A stretch of 50,345 bases of DNA, taken from NCBI GenBank assembly GCA_019638705.1, contig JAHBTI010000024.1:1-50345 (forward strand), read 5' to 3'. A model generated the notes under the pieces. That model worked only from the letters and a program-made list of their open reading frames with translations, made no database searches and was not told the DNA's origin. Numbering within the stretch: position 1 is the first letter of the stretch; the number at the start of each line of letters is the position of its first letter. This document shows positions 1-7,724 of this stretch, piece after piece. Both the position numbers and the translations under genes were made by a program. The stretch comes from Bacteroidota bacterium (GTDB lineage: Bacteria > Bacteroidota > Bacteroidia > B-17B0 > Aurantibacillaceae).

Positions 1-2
1 TT

Positions 3-497
3 GATTTGTTTAAACAAAAATTTTGGACGGTATGGAACGAAACCCGCAAATCCCGCGCTGTGCAAATGGGTTACAGCATTTCAGAAATTGTTACGCTGGC
101 TTCTATTGTGCAAAGCGAAAGTGGCATTAAAAGCGAACAGCAAAAAATTGCAGGCGTTTATTTTAACCGTTTACGAAAAAATATGCCCCTGCAAGCCGAC
201 CCTACGTTGCGTTTTGCCAACAAACTGCACGATGCCAAACGTTTTTGGAACAGCGACAAAGAAACTACTTCGCCGTACAATACATACAGATACAGAGGTT
301 TGCCCCCGGGACCCATTTGTTTGGTGTATCCAAAATCTATTGATGCCACTTTGTATTATGTAAAGCACAAATACCTTTATTTCTGCGCCAAACCGCAGTT
401 AAACGGTTATTCCGATTTTTCTGAAACGTATGAACAACACGCCAAATATGCAAAAGCGTACAAACACACCATGAACAAAAGGGGAATAAAGCGGTAA
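3..497 (+). CDS. mltG: MltG-type endolytic murein transglycosylase, C-terminal part (5' end outside window)
   Basis: This is the C-terminal ~164 residues of an MltG/YceG-like lytic transglycosylase. The family cleaves nascent peptidoglycan glycan strands at the inner membrane and limits strand length. Visible family motifs are the ASIVQSES segment carrying the catalytic Glu, IAGVYFNRL, and MPLQADPTLRF. The latter correspond to the 'iA.VfyNRL..gM.LqsDPT' block of the family. The frame is open to the left edge, so the start lies outside the window and the leucine codon at position 6 is not a real start. Stop is TAA at 495-497. The N-terminal membrane anchor and LysM-like domain are not visible. 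Identification is firm from the conserved block. Confidence 0.9.
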   Translation, partial: DLFKQKFWTVWNETRKSRAVQMGYSISEIVTLASIVQSESGIKSEQQKIAGVYFNRLRKNMPLQADPTLRFANKLHDAKRFWNSDKETTSPYNTYRYRGLPPGPICLVYPKSIDATLYYVKHKYLYFCAKPQLNGYSDFSETYEQHAKYAKAYKHTMNKRGIKR

Positions 498-540
498 GTA
501 AGAATGTTCAATCACCGCAATTTCCTTAATTTTACCCGAA

Positions 541-600
541 CATTAGAACATTAGTATTTAGAGTTTAGTATTTAGAAATTAGAATTTAGTATTTAGTATT
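541..600. repeat. AT-rich low-complexity TTTAGTATTTAG tract
   Basis: The spacer between mltG and gldA is built from imperfect tandem copies of a TTTAGTATTTAG/TTAGAATTTAG word. Similar words recur in other spacers of this window, at 32731-32763 and 42890-42934. No gene is seen in it. It probably belongs to the low-complexity intergenic repeats common in Bacteroidota; a function is not evident. Confidence 0.6.
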
Positions 601-610
601 TCCCCCCTTC

Positions 611-1519
611 ATGTCAATACAAGTTAATAACATCACAAAAATTTACGGCACTCAAAAAGCGTTGAACACTATTTCTTTTGAAGTGAGCGGAAACGAAATT
701 GTTGGTTTTCTGGGTCCGAACGGCGCGGGAAAAAGCACCATGATGAAAATTTTAACCTGCTACATTCCGCCAACATCAGGCTCTGCCAAAGTTTTTGGGT
801 TTGACATTGCCGAACAAAGTATTGAAGTGCGCAAACACATTGGTTATTTGCCCGAACACAACCCTTTGTATTTGGATATGTATGTGAAAGAGTTTTTGGA
901 ATTTGTGGGCGGCATTTACAAACTGAAAAACATAAAAACACGAGTGGCTGAAATGATTGATATGACGGGTTTGCAGGTTGAACAAAATAAAAAAATCGGT
1001 GCGTTAAGCAAAGGGTATCGTCAGCGTGTGGGTTTGGCGCAAGCCATGATACACAACCCGAAAGTGCTGATTATGGACGAACCCACCACAGGTTTAGACC
1101 CAAATCAGTTAGACGAAATTCGTGCCTTAATTAAATCATTGGGCAAAGAAAAAACCGTAATGCTGAGTACACACATTATGCAGGAAGTGGAAGCAATATG
1201 CGACAAAGTCATCATCATTAACAAAGGCGAAATTGTTGCCAACGACGAAACTCAAAAGCTCCGCCGCAACCAAACACGGCAAATTATTACCGTTGAATTT
1301 GACAAAGCCGTTTCCGAAAATCAATTACAAACCATTCCACACATTGAGCAGGTAAAAATGTTGCAAAACAATATTTGGCAATTAATTTCTACTTCCACCG
1401 AAGATGTGCGCAAAGAAGTGTTCAATTTTGCGGTAGCAAATAATTTAAGCGTACTCACCTTAAACCGCGAAGAACAAAAAATGGAAGATGTGTTTAAGGA
1501 ACTGACGAAATCAAGTTAA
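611..1519 (+). CDS. gldA: GldA-type ABC transporter ATP-binding protein
   Basis: This is a 302-residue ABC ATPase. Walker A is GPNGAGKST at residues 35-43, the signature LSKGYRQR is at 132-139, Walker B is LIMDEP at 153-158, and an H-loop LSTH is near 189. The GYLPEHNPLYLDMYVKEFL segment, the LSKGYRQRVG signature and the length match GldA. GldA is the ATPase of the GldAFG ABC complex associated with gliding motility in Bacteroidota. The permease genes gldF and gldG are not adjacent here, as often seen outside Flavobacterium. The ATG follows an AT-rich spacer with no Shine-Dalgarno sequence. A general drug-export or polysaccharide ABC ATPase is the alternative, but the overall pattern favours GldA. 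Confidence 0.85.
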   Translation: MSIQVNNITKIYGTQKALNTISFEVSGNEIVGFLGPNGAGKSTMMKILTCYIPPTSGSAKVFGFDIAEQSIEVRKHIGYLPEHNPLYLDMYVKEFLEFVGGIYKLKNIKTRVAEMIDMTGLQVEQNKKIGALSKGYRQRVGLAQAMIHNPKVLIMDEPTTGLDPNQLDEIRALIKSLGKEKTVMLSTHIMQEVEAICDKVIIINKGEIVANDETQKLRRNQTRQIITVEFDKAVSENQLQTIPHIEQVKMLQNNIWQLISTSTEDVRKEVFNFAVANNLSVLTLNREEQKMEDVFKELTKSS

Positions 1520-1533
1520 AAATAAAACTAAAC

Positions 1534-2253
1534 ATGGCTGTTGAAGAAGAGTTGGCTCATCAGCGAGAAAAATCGCGGCACACCGAAGAACATTTAATTT
1601 CGGAGGCGCAGCGTATTTTAAAACAGGATTTGCTTACCGAACGCAACATCTTGGACAACCTGAAACAATACAGCAAAAACATTGAGTTGGTTGATGAAGA
1701 AGATGTGTCTGAAAAAATAATTTTCAATAGTTCGGAAATAAAACAAACGGCAATTTTGTACCGCTTAAAATTTTTGGACAGTAAATTATATAAGCCTGAA
1801 TTTCCTTACGAAGCCATTTTAAAACTTAAACAGCACAACAAAACATTTCATAAAGACCTGACACATTTTTATGTTTTATCCGTACCCGAAGCCTTTACCG
1901 ACAAGAAAAACACAAGCGAAACATTTTTATTTTCAAAAACCAATTACGATAATTACGCACTCATTCACCATTGGGGCAAACCTTTAAAAGCCTCCCGAAA
2001 ATTAAAATTTTGGGCATTGCGAAATTTTGAAAATTTAGTGTTTTCGCTAACATTTATTACGCTCGTCATCACCTTATCTCTGCCCACGCGCTTCATCACA
2101 CTTGACCCCAAAGCCGAGTACTGGAGCGGTTTTCGCGGAGCAGCGTTTTTTCATTTGCTTATTTTTAATACGGGCGTTGCGGTGTTTATCACCTTTGGCT
2201 TTTCAAAAAATTTCAGCAGCAGCATTTGGAACAGGAAAAAAAATTTCGGGTAA
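1534..2253 (+). CDS. conserved hypothetical membrane-anchored protein
   Basis: This 239-residue protein is not assigned to a named family. The first ~150 residues are charged and soluble-looking, with a helical, Glu/Lys/Gln-rich N-terminus (about 1-50). Two hydrophobic segments follow, at roughly 165-187 (LVFSLTFITLVITLSLP) and 200-222 (FRGAAFFHLLIFNTGVAVFITFGF). A short basic tail ends the protein. This suggests a cytoplasmic domain tethered by a C-terminal helical hairpin. It starts 14 bases after gldA ends, so it may be co-transcribed with gldA. It appears intact, with a TAA stop just before tRNA-Arg. No function can be stated. Confidence 0.7.
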   Translation: MAVEEELAHQREKSRHTEEHLISEAQRILKQDLLTERNILDNLKQYSKNIELVDEEDVSEKIIFNSSEIKQTAILYRLKFLDSKLYKPEFPYEAILKLKQHNKTFHKDLTHFYVLSVPEAFTDKKNTSETFLFSKTNYDNYALIHHWGKPLKASRKLKFWALRNFENLVFSLTFITLVITLSLPTRFITLDPKAEYWSGFRGAAFFHLLIFNTGVAVFITFGFSKNFSSSIWNRKKNFG

Positions 2254-2284
2254 TGCCGTGTTTTCGTACATCGTTCTGCGTTGG

Positions 2285-2358
2285 TAGTCCCACTTGGATT
2301 CGAACCAAGGACCGCAGGTTTAGAAAACCTGTGCTCTATCCAGCTGAGCTATAGGACC
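2285..2358 (-). tRNA. tRNA-Arg (anticodon TCT)
   Basis: Read on the minus strand this 74-base segment folds as a cloverleaf. It has a D-arm GCTC/GAGC, an anticodon stem CAGGT/ACCTG around loop TTTCTAA (anticodon TCT), a 5-base variable loop, and a T-arm CTTGG-TTCGAAT-CCAAG. The acceptor stem starts GGTCCTA and pairs with TGGGACT; the first pair is G·T and the discriminator is A. No CCA is encoded. It decodes AGA/AGG arginine codons. It lies convergently against the preceding gene. Confidence 0.95.
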
Positions 2359-2430
2359 TTTTAAACCCTCTTTTTTTTAGGGTGAGCAAAGATAAAAAAA
2401 GAAATAATATCTTTACCTTGAAACAGGATT

Positions 2431-2826
2431 ATGCAAAAACTTTTTATTTCTTTTTCGCTTATGCTGCTGTTTACGCAATGCCGCAATTCAGGAAACGTAA
2501 CTGCCGAGCTGACACAAATTGCGGCTGACATCAGCCAAAGCTGCCCACAAATGATAGACAGCGAAACGCGCTTTGACGGCGTTGTTTTTAAACTTCCCGA
2601 TACCTTAACGTATAATTACACGCTCGTAAATCTTTTGGCGCAAAATGTGGATACGGCTGAATTTCGCCGTGCTTTGTTTCCGGGAATTTTAAGCAACATT
2701 CGCGTAAGTTCTGACATGAAAAAATTGCGCGATAACGCTATTGTGATTTGTTATGCGTACAGAGATAAAAATAACCGCCCGGTTTATGTGTTTAAAATCA
2801 GCCCCAATCATTACAACAAAAATTAA
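2431..2826 (+). CDS. hypothetical secreted/lipoprotein
   Basis: This 131-residue protein begins with MQKLFISFSLMLLFTQC, a short basic start, a hydrophobic core and then a cysteine at residue 17. It looks like a signal peptide, probably a lipoprotein one, although the residue before the Cys (Gln) is not a canonical lipobox. The mature part has no motif I recognise; it carries a second Cys pair (C39 and C107 region) and ends in a basic tail. It lies 5 bases upstream of the exonuclease gene and could share its transcript. The likely location is periplasm or outer membrane; function unknown. Confidence 0.65.
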   Translation: MQKLFISFSLMLLFTQCRNSGNVTAELTQIAADISQSCPQMIDSETRFDGVVFKLPDTLTYNYTLVNLLAQNVDTAEFRRALFPGILSNIRVSSDMKKLRDNAIVICYAYRDKNNRPVYVFKISPNHYNKN

Positions 2827-2831
2827 AAGCT

Positions 2832-3521
2832 ATGAACAACCTTGAAAAAATTTTGTTTTTGGATATTGAAACCGTACCCTTGGTTTACAACTATGCTGAC
2901 CTCAACGAAAACGCCAAAGAATTATGGAACAAAAAATGGCAATACAGCAAAGAGGTTACACCCGAACAACAATACGCCAAAGCAGGAATTTACGCGGAGT
3001 TTGCCAAAGTTATCTGCATTGGTTTGGGGGTTTATCATCAAAACAAGTTTCGTGTAAAAACCATTGCTTCGGCTGATGAGTTGGAAGTTTTAAATCAATT
3101 TTCAGACTTGCTGAAAAATCATTTTAACTCAAAAGAAAATGTATTGTGCGCACACAACGGCAAGGAATTTGATTTTCCGTTTTTGTGCCGAAGATTTTTA
3201 ATAAACAACCTGCCCCTGCCAAAAACCCTGCAAATACAGGGAAAAAAGCCTTGGGAAGTTCAGCACTTGGACACTATGGAATTATGGAAATTTGGCGATG
3301 TGAAAAATTTCACCTCCCTGAATTTGCTGGCGCACGTTTTCGGTATTCCCTCACCCAAAGATGATATGGACGGAAGTCAGGTAGGGAAAACGTTTTACGA
3401 AGACAACAATTTAAAGCGCATTGAAGACTACTGTAAAAAAGATGTGATTACGCTTGCCCGCGTTTACAGCCGTTTTGCGGGCTTGGGCAATTTGAACGAT
3501 GAAGACATTGTTTTTGCATGA
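2832..3521 (+). CDS. PolB-related 3'-5' exonuclease domain protein
   Basis: This 229-residue stand-alone exonuclease belongs to the DnaQ/RNase H-like fold, closest to the 'predicted PolB-like 3'-5' exonuclease' family. The three exonuclease motifs are visible. ExoI is D11-I-E13 in LFLDIETVP. ExoII is CAHNGKEFDFPFL with N109 and D114. ExoIII is YCKKD with Y200 and D204. These acidic residues bind two divalent metal ions. No polymerase domain follows, so it should act as a separate nuclease on DNA or RNA ends. Its biological substrate is unknown. It follows a small lipoprotein gene with a 5-base gap. Confidence 0.85.
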   Translation: MNNLEKILFLDIETVPLVYNYADLNENAKELWNKKWQYSKEVTPEQQYAKAGIYAEFAKVICIGLGVYHQNKFRVKTIASADELEVLNQFSDLLKNHFNSKENVLCAHNGKEFDFPFLCRRFLINNLPLPKTLQIQGKKPWEVQHLDTMELWKFGDVKNFTSLNLLAHVFGIPSPKDDMDGSQVGKTFYEDNNLKRIEDYCKKDVITLARVYSRFAGLGNLNDEDIVFA

Positions 3522-3618
3522 ATTACACCTGTTTTGCGGTGCAAGGCAAAAAAATAAACGGTAACATACATTGGCTTTTTTCTTTGCAAACGGCATTTTT
3601 ACGGTAGAATAAAAATGC

Positions 3619-3626
3619 TAAGTTTG
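3619..3626 (+). promoter_or_regulatory. Bacteroidota -7 promoter box (TAAGTTTG)
   Basis: TAAGTTTG matches the TAnnTTTG -7 element of Bacteroidota primary sigma promoters. It lies about 54 bases upstream of the acyl-CoA dehydrogenase ATG, in an otherwise noncoding gap. A clear TTTG -33 box is not present at the ideal distance. It is called from the motif only. Confidence 0.45.
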
Positions 3627-3679
3627 TAACCTCATTTTTAAAAATTGAGCTTAAAACACATATCAAAAACAATATCATA

Positions 3680-4852
3680 ATGTCCGATACACTATTAGAA
3701 AACGCAGTTGGCATGAATTTTCAGCAAAACGAAAATCAACAAATGATTGCCGAAATGATTCGCAAATTTGGCAAAGACCACATTCTTCCGCAAATGATGG
3801 AATGGGACGAAACTCAAACATTTCCCATAGAAGTTTTTAAAAAACTCGGTGAACTTGGTTTAATGGGCGTTCTCGTTCCCACAGAATACGGCGGTTCGGG
3901 CTTTTCTTACACCGAATACGTTACCGCCATTATTGAATTGGGAAAAATCTGCGGGTCAATCGGTTTGTCTATGGCAGCACACAACAGTCTTTGCACAGGG
4001 CACATTTTGCAATTTGGCAACGAAGCACAAAAGAAAAAATATTTGCCGAAACTTGCCACTGCCGAATGGATTGGTGCATGGGGCTTAACCGAAACAGGCA
4101 CAGGCTCTGATGCGGGCGGCATGGCAACCACAGCCGTAAAGGACGGGGATTATTACGTGATTAACGGAAGTAAAAATTTTATTACGCACGCCATTACGGG
4201 AAACGTTGCGGTAGTGATTGTTCGCACCGGCGAAAAAGGCGACAGCCACGGCATGAGCGCGTTTATTATTGAAAAAGGAACGCCCGGTTTTAAATCGGGA
4301 AAAAAAGAAAACAAACTTGGTATGCGTGCCAGCGAAACGGCTGAATTGATTTTTGAAAATTGCCGCGTTCACAAAGACCAACTCATGGGCAAAGAAGGCG
4401 AAGGTTTTATTCAAGCCATGAAAGTATTGGACGGAGGACGGATTTCCATAGCAGCCTTGAGTTGCGGCATTGCGCGCGGAGCTTACGAATGTGCCTTGAA
4501 ATATTCTAAAGAGCGTTCGCAGTTCGGGAAACCGATTTCGGCATTTCAGGCAATCAGTTTTAAATTAGCCGATATGGCAACCGAGTTGGAAGCTGCCGAA
4601 TTATTGACGTTTAAAGCCGCCGACTTAAAAAATCGCGGACAAAAAATGACGAAAGAAGGCGCGTATGCAAAATATTACGCTTCGGAAGTGGCGGTGAAAA
4701 ACAGCACCGAAGCTGTGCAAATTTTTGGCGGTTACGGTTTCACCAAAGATTTCCCTGCCGAAAAATATTTCCGCGACTGCAAATTATGCACCATTGGCGA
4801 AGGCACAAGCGAAATTCAAAAATTGGTAATTGCAAGGGAGTTGTTGAAGTAA
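3680..4852 (+). CDS. acyl-CoA dehydrogenase
   Basis: This 390-residue flavoprotein is of the acyl-CoA dehydrogenase family. It catalyses alpha,beta-desaturation of acyl-CoA with FAD, passing electrons to ETF. The usual three parts are present: an N-terminal helical domain, a central beta domain with WGLTETGTGSDAGG (near 130-150), and a C-terminal helical domain. The C-terminal domain has RSQFGKPISAFQAI and the FAD/CoA motif QIFGGYGFTKDFPAEKYFRD. The catalytic base is predicted to be E374 in IGEGTSEIQ, as in short-chain and butyryl-CoA dehydrogenases. Length is typical. Exact chain-length or branched-chain specificity cannot be read from the sequence. It is monocistronic, with a promoter box upstream and a repeat plus terminator downstream. 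Confidence 0.93.
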   Translation: MSDTLLENAVGMNFQQNENQQMIAEMIRKFGKDHILPQMMEWDETQTFPIEVFKKLGELGLMGVLVPTEYGGSGFSYTEYVTAIIELGKICGSIGLSMAAHNSLCTGHILQFGNEAQKKKYLPKLATAEWIGAWGLTETGTGSDAGGMATTAVKDGDYYVINGSKNFITHAITGNVAVVIVRTGEKGDSHGMSAFIIEKGTPGFKSGKKENKLGMRASETAELIFENCRVHKDQLMGKEGEGFIQAMKVLDGGRISIAALSCGIARGAYECALKYSKERSQFGKPISAFQAISFKLADMATELEAAELLTFKAADLKNRGQKMTKEGAYAKYYASEVAVKNSTEAVQIFGGYGFTKDFPAEKYFRDCKLCTIGEGTSEIQKLVIARELLK

Positions 4853-4865
4853 AATTTAAAGTATA

Positions 4866-5092
4866 AAGTTGTCTAAAGTCCCCATGTTACTTCGAGTAGC
4901 CAGAAGAATGAGGGCGTATCCTTTGTCATTTCGGGTGGCAGACGATAGGAGGCTTATCCTTTGTCATTTCGAGTAGCCGACGACAGGAGGCGTATCGAGA
5001 AATGATTTTACGGCTTCAGTTCTCGATATGGTTTGCAAAGAGGCAGCAAACCTACTCGAACTGACAACTCTTTATTGGACTTTAGATACCTT
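4866..5092. repeat. ~227-bp palindromic interspersed element, copy 1
   Basis: This noncoding element has a second copy at 28395-28622. Its ends are inverted repeats: AAGTTGTCTAAAGTCC at the left and GGACTTTAGATACCTT at the right (14 of 16 match). Inside are three imperfect tandem units of about 38 bases, each with TTGTCA(T/C)TTCGAGTAG and GGAGGCGTATC. A right arm containing CTACTCGAACTGACAA folds back on them, with a GGTTTGC...GCAAACC hairpin at its tip. The element is flanked by GTATAA at 4861-4866 and 5094-5099, which may be a target duplication. It is MITE/REP-like with no coding capacity. Confidence 0.75.
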
Positions 5093-5106
5093 CGTATAAG
5101 AAAATG

Positions 5107-5142
5107 AAAAGCACAGAGTTCTATTCTGTGCTTTTTTGTTTT
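5107..5142. terminator. bidirectional intrinsic terminator
   Basis: An 11-bp perfect stem AAAAGCACAGA (5107-5117) and TCTGTGCTTTT (5125-5135) encloses a 7-base loop, followed by a T-rich tract on the plus strand. It lies between the convergent acyl-CoA dehydrogenase and the last gene of the polysaccharide operon. It could terminate both. Confidence 0.85.
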
Positions 5143-5161
5143 TTAATAAAGAAAGGAAAAA

Positions 5162-6475
5162 TTAAGAAGGTGTTTGTTCTTCGGGAGTGAGAGGAGAATT
5201 ATCACTTACTTGCTCTTCAAGATAATTATTATACGAGATTGAATTGTAAATGTATAAGAGTACAAAAAACGGAAAGCCGTTTAAGAAATAATGCCCCTGC
5301 CGAAAAAGATTGAGCAAAATCATAATTAAAATTCCGTTGCTCACAAGCCAATGATAAGTATCGTGGTTTTCATCTCTGCTCACATAAAATTTAAAAATAA
5401 TAAACAGAAAAATAGAAACTCCAAACAATCCTGTTTCTGAAAGCAAACGTAAAAACATGGAGTTGGCATCGGCTGAATTATTGTTAAAACCATACACTTT
5501 AATGTCTTTTGCAATAGAGTATTTTTCAAAAGCCACGGGGTGAGAGCCAATGCCACCACCAAACAAAAAATTAGTTTTAAAGTTTTCCAATGTTACTACA
5601 TAGTTATTGTACAAAATAAAGGACGAGCCATGCGTTTTACCAAGTTCAAATTTTTCTCCCGAAAATAAACCTGTCAAACTTTCAAAGCGGTCGTGAAATT
5701 CAGGCACATTGTTGTACAACACATTAAATAAAATAATAAACAAAGGAATTAAAACGAAGATATAACGGATAAGACCAAAATTGAGTAATAAAAGTAAAAA
5801 GGCAAGAAAAATACCCAATTGCCCAACACCTGAAAAAGAAAGAAAATATACTGCAATAATTACAAGGCTTTGAACTTTGGATATGTACATCGGCTCTTTA
5901 ATAAATAAATTATATACCGAAAAAAAGAAAGCGGCTGAAAACACAGTTGCAAGATGTGTAGGCTCGGCAAATACGGAATTAATACGAAGTCCAAAAAAAC
6001 CACCGGTTGATAATCCCCATTTATTAAATATTCCAAAAAAAGTGTAACCCTGTTTAAACCCTATGGTAAAGAAAACTAACTGTGCTATACCTATAAGTGA
6101 AACAATATAAGCACCCTTTAAATACCACTTAAATAATTGTTCTACATCATAATTAAATTCAAGAATAACATAATAATAAAAGAAATAAGAAAGAAACAAA
6201 CCCAGAAATACCTTAAAGAAAAGTGCGGCGGTATTGTTTCCAATAACAATATTAAACACTCCTGTTAGCAACAAAATAGAAAAGATAAAAATTAAATTTC
6301 TGTTGAAACCGTATCGCTGAATAAAAACGGGTAATAACACAATGTATATCAAATAGCCAAAATAAAACTCAAAAGGTTGCTTGAAAAACACATAAGAATT
6401 AATGAAAATGGAAATGTAAATGGCGAGGACTATTAAATAATAACCTAAACTTTTATTTTTTTCTATTGTATTCAA
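5162..6475 (-). CDS. O-antigen polymerase/ligase-like membrane protein (Wzy/WaaL family)
   Basis: This is a 437-residue polytopic inner-membrane protein with about 10-12 hydrophobic segments. A long periplasmic loop near residues 285-345 (GGGIGSHPVAFEKYS region) is characteristic of the Wzy/WaaL O-antigen polymerase-ligase superfamily. These proteins polymerise or ligate undecaprenyl-linked glycans. It is the last gene of the polysaccharide operon. The operon also carries an ABC-type Wzm/Wzt exporter, so ligase or polymerase cannot be decided by eye. The only start available is TTG at 6473-6475; no in-frame ATG lies near. It lies 2 bases past the stop of a glycosyltransferase remnant. The tail is Pro/Glu/Ser-rich. 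Confidence 0.75.
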   Translation of the reverse strand: MNTIEKNKSLGYYLIVLAIYISIFINSYVFFKQPFEFYFGYLIYIVLLPVFIQRYGFNRNLIFIFSILLLTGVFNIVIGNNTAALFFKVFLGLFLSYFFYYYVILEFNYDVEQLFKWYLKGAYIVSLIGIAQLVFFTIGFKQGYTFFGIFNKWGLSTGGFFGLRINSVFAEPTHLATVFSAAFFFSVYNLFIKEPMYISKVQSLVIIAVYFLSFSGVGQLGIFLAFLLLLLNFGLIRYIFVLIPLFIILFNVLYNNVPEFHDRFESLTGLFSGEKFELGKTHGSSFILYNNYVVTLENFKTNFLFGGGIGSHPVAFEKYSIAKDIKVYGFNNNSADANSMFLRLLSETGLFGVSIFLFIIFKFYVSRDENHDTYHWLVSNGILIMILLNLFRQGHYFLNGFPFFVLLYIYNSISYNNYLEEQVSDNSPLTPEEQTPS

Positions 6476-6477
6476 AA

Positions 6478-6618
6478 TTAATTTCGTTTACCAATTTTCT
6501 TCAACAACTGCTCAATAATCTCTTCAAACAAAAAATTCTCTTTCACTATTTGTAGTGATTGATTTTGTTTCCAAATTCTTATTTTATCAAGTAAGCAAAT
6601 TTGTTTCAATTTAGTATA
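6478..6618 (-). pseudogene. glycosyltransferase C-terminal remnant
   Basis: Upstream of the Wzy-like gene a 46-codon open stretch without a start codon reads ...LLDKIRIWKQNQSLQ... and ...FLFEEIIEQLLKKIGKRN before TAA at 6478-6480. This pattern (a helix, then 'n..f.fe.i..qll..ig') resembles the extreme C-terminus of GT-B glycosyltransferases. No upstream catalytic part is visible between here and the next gene. I interpret it as the leftover end of a deleted glycosyltransferase gene. The assignment rests on a short stretch and is tentative. The rest of 6619-6709 shows nothing. Confidence 0.4.
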
Positions 6619-6709
6619 TTAACATCAACTTTCAACAACTACTAATCGGTTTTTGATGACACTTCACCAAGCACATAAGGCGTTATTCCATCGGTAAGGC
6701 GAGCGATTT

Positions 6710-7678
6710 TCATTTTATGATTAACAGTGTAAAAATCCTATTTATGCCGGAAATACGGAGTAAATAAAGGTTATAAAAACAGTACCCTCTAAAAAGAATT
6801 TGTTTAACGAAACTTACTTCTTGTTGCATAATCTCTGCTGAAAAAAGCAAGTGTCCTAATTCTAAAAATTCTTTCTGCGCTAATTTCTTGTTTCGCAAGG
6901 CATAAATAATAGAAAAATAGGATTGCAAAACTGTTCCCAACAAAAAACGTTTTTGTTTCTGCTCAACTAATGCCACAAATTTATTGCAGTATTGAACAGA
7001 TGATTTTATTCTACGTTGTAAAAATTCAAATTCATTAAAATTTTTTCGTTCCTCATCAATACGGTAATAACAATCTTTAATTCCAGGAAATTGATACACT
7101 TTTACAGACCGGTGAAGCAAGGCTCGTGTATGTAATTCCACATCTTGCAAACGTTCAAAAGTTTCATCAAAACCGTTTAATGAAATTAAAAAATCTTTTT
7201 TCCATAAGGGTTGTATAATACTCCAAGGCAATTTATGTTGCAAAAAATCAGTTAAAGGTTTTTGGGAGTTTGGAATCCATTTTCTTGTATCGTCTCCAAT
7301 TTCTTTTTTAAAAACACCCATTGCAAACACAAACAAGTTTCCATCTGGATTTTCTTTTGCTTTTTTAATTCTGTTTTCAAGGCATGATTTATCAAGCAAA
7401 TCGTCAGCATCTAAAAAAACAACATATTCTCCTTTTGCTTTTTGCAAACCAAAATTTCTGCAAAAGTTTGCGCCTTTGTTTTCGTTGTTTTTTAAAAGGT
7501 GTATTCTTTTATCGTGTGTAAATTGATTGATGATTGAAATGCTATCGTCGGTAGAGCTGTCATCAACAATAATCAACTCCCAATTTTGATATGTTTGATT
7601 TAATACAGAATGAACCGTTTCCGAAATAAAATTGGCTTTATTGTAATTGGCAGTGATTATGGAAATAGGTGGGGTCAA
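6710..7678 (-). CDS. family 2 glycosyltransferase
   Basis: This 322-residue GT-A fold glycosyltransferase has an N-terminal SIITANYNKANFISETVHSVL nucleotide-binding start. IIVDDSSTDDS is near residues 36-46 and the metal-binding FLDADDLL is near residues 89-96. It transfers a sugar from a nucleotide sugar to the growing lipid-linked glycan on the cytoplasmic face. The C-terminal half is helical and basic with no membrane segment. The only in-frame start is TTG at 7676-7678, 7 codons after an in-frame stop. Acceptor and donor are unknown. The gene lies directly downstream of an inserted ATPase gene. Confidence 0.85.
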   Translation of the reverse strand: MTPPISIITANYNKANFISETVHSVLNQTYQNWELIIVDDSSTDDSISIINQFTHDKRIHLLKNNENKGANFCRNFGLQKAKGEYVVFLDADDLLDKSCLENRIKKAKENPDGNLFVFAMGVFKKEIGDDTRKWIPNSQKPLTDFLQHKLPWSIIQPLWKKDFLISLNGFDETFERLQDVELHTRALLHRSVKVYQFPGIKDCYYRIDEERKNFNEFEFLQRRIKSSVQYCNKFVALVEQKQKRFLLGTVLQSYFSIIYALRNKKLAQKEFLELGHLLFSAEIMQQEVSFVKQILFRGYCFYNLYLLRISGINRIFTLLIIK

Positions 7679-7724
7679 ATTGTTTTTATAAAATTAGGGC
7701 GCGTACCTATGAGAATGTGCAGGT

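Noticed and set aside
1..363. Open frame overlapping the mltG end in frame 1
   Set aside because: It lies wholly inside the MltG frame, which has clear family motifs; the alternative has no recognisable pattern.
4866..5092. CRISPR array or riboswitch
   Set aside because: The repeats are imperfect, adjacent without unique spacers and bounded by inverted ends; the second copy is in a different context at the end of other genes.
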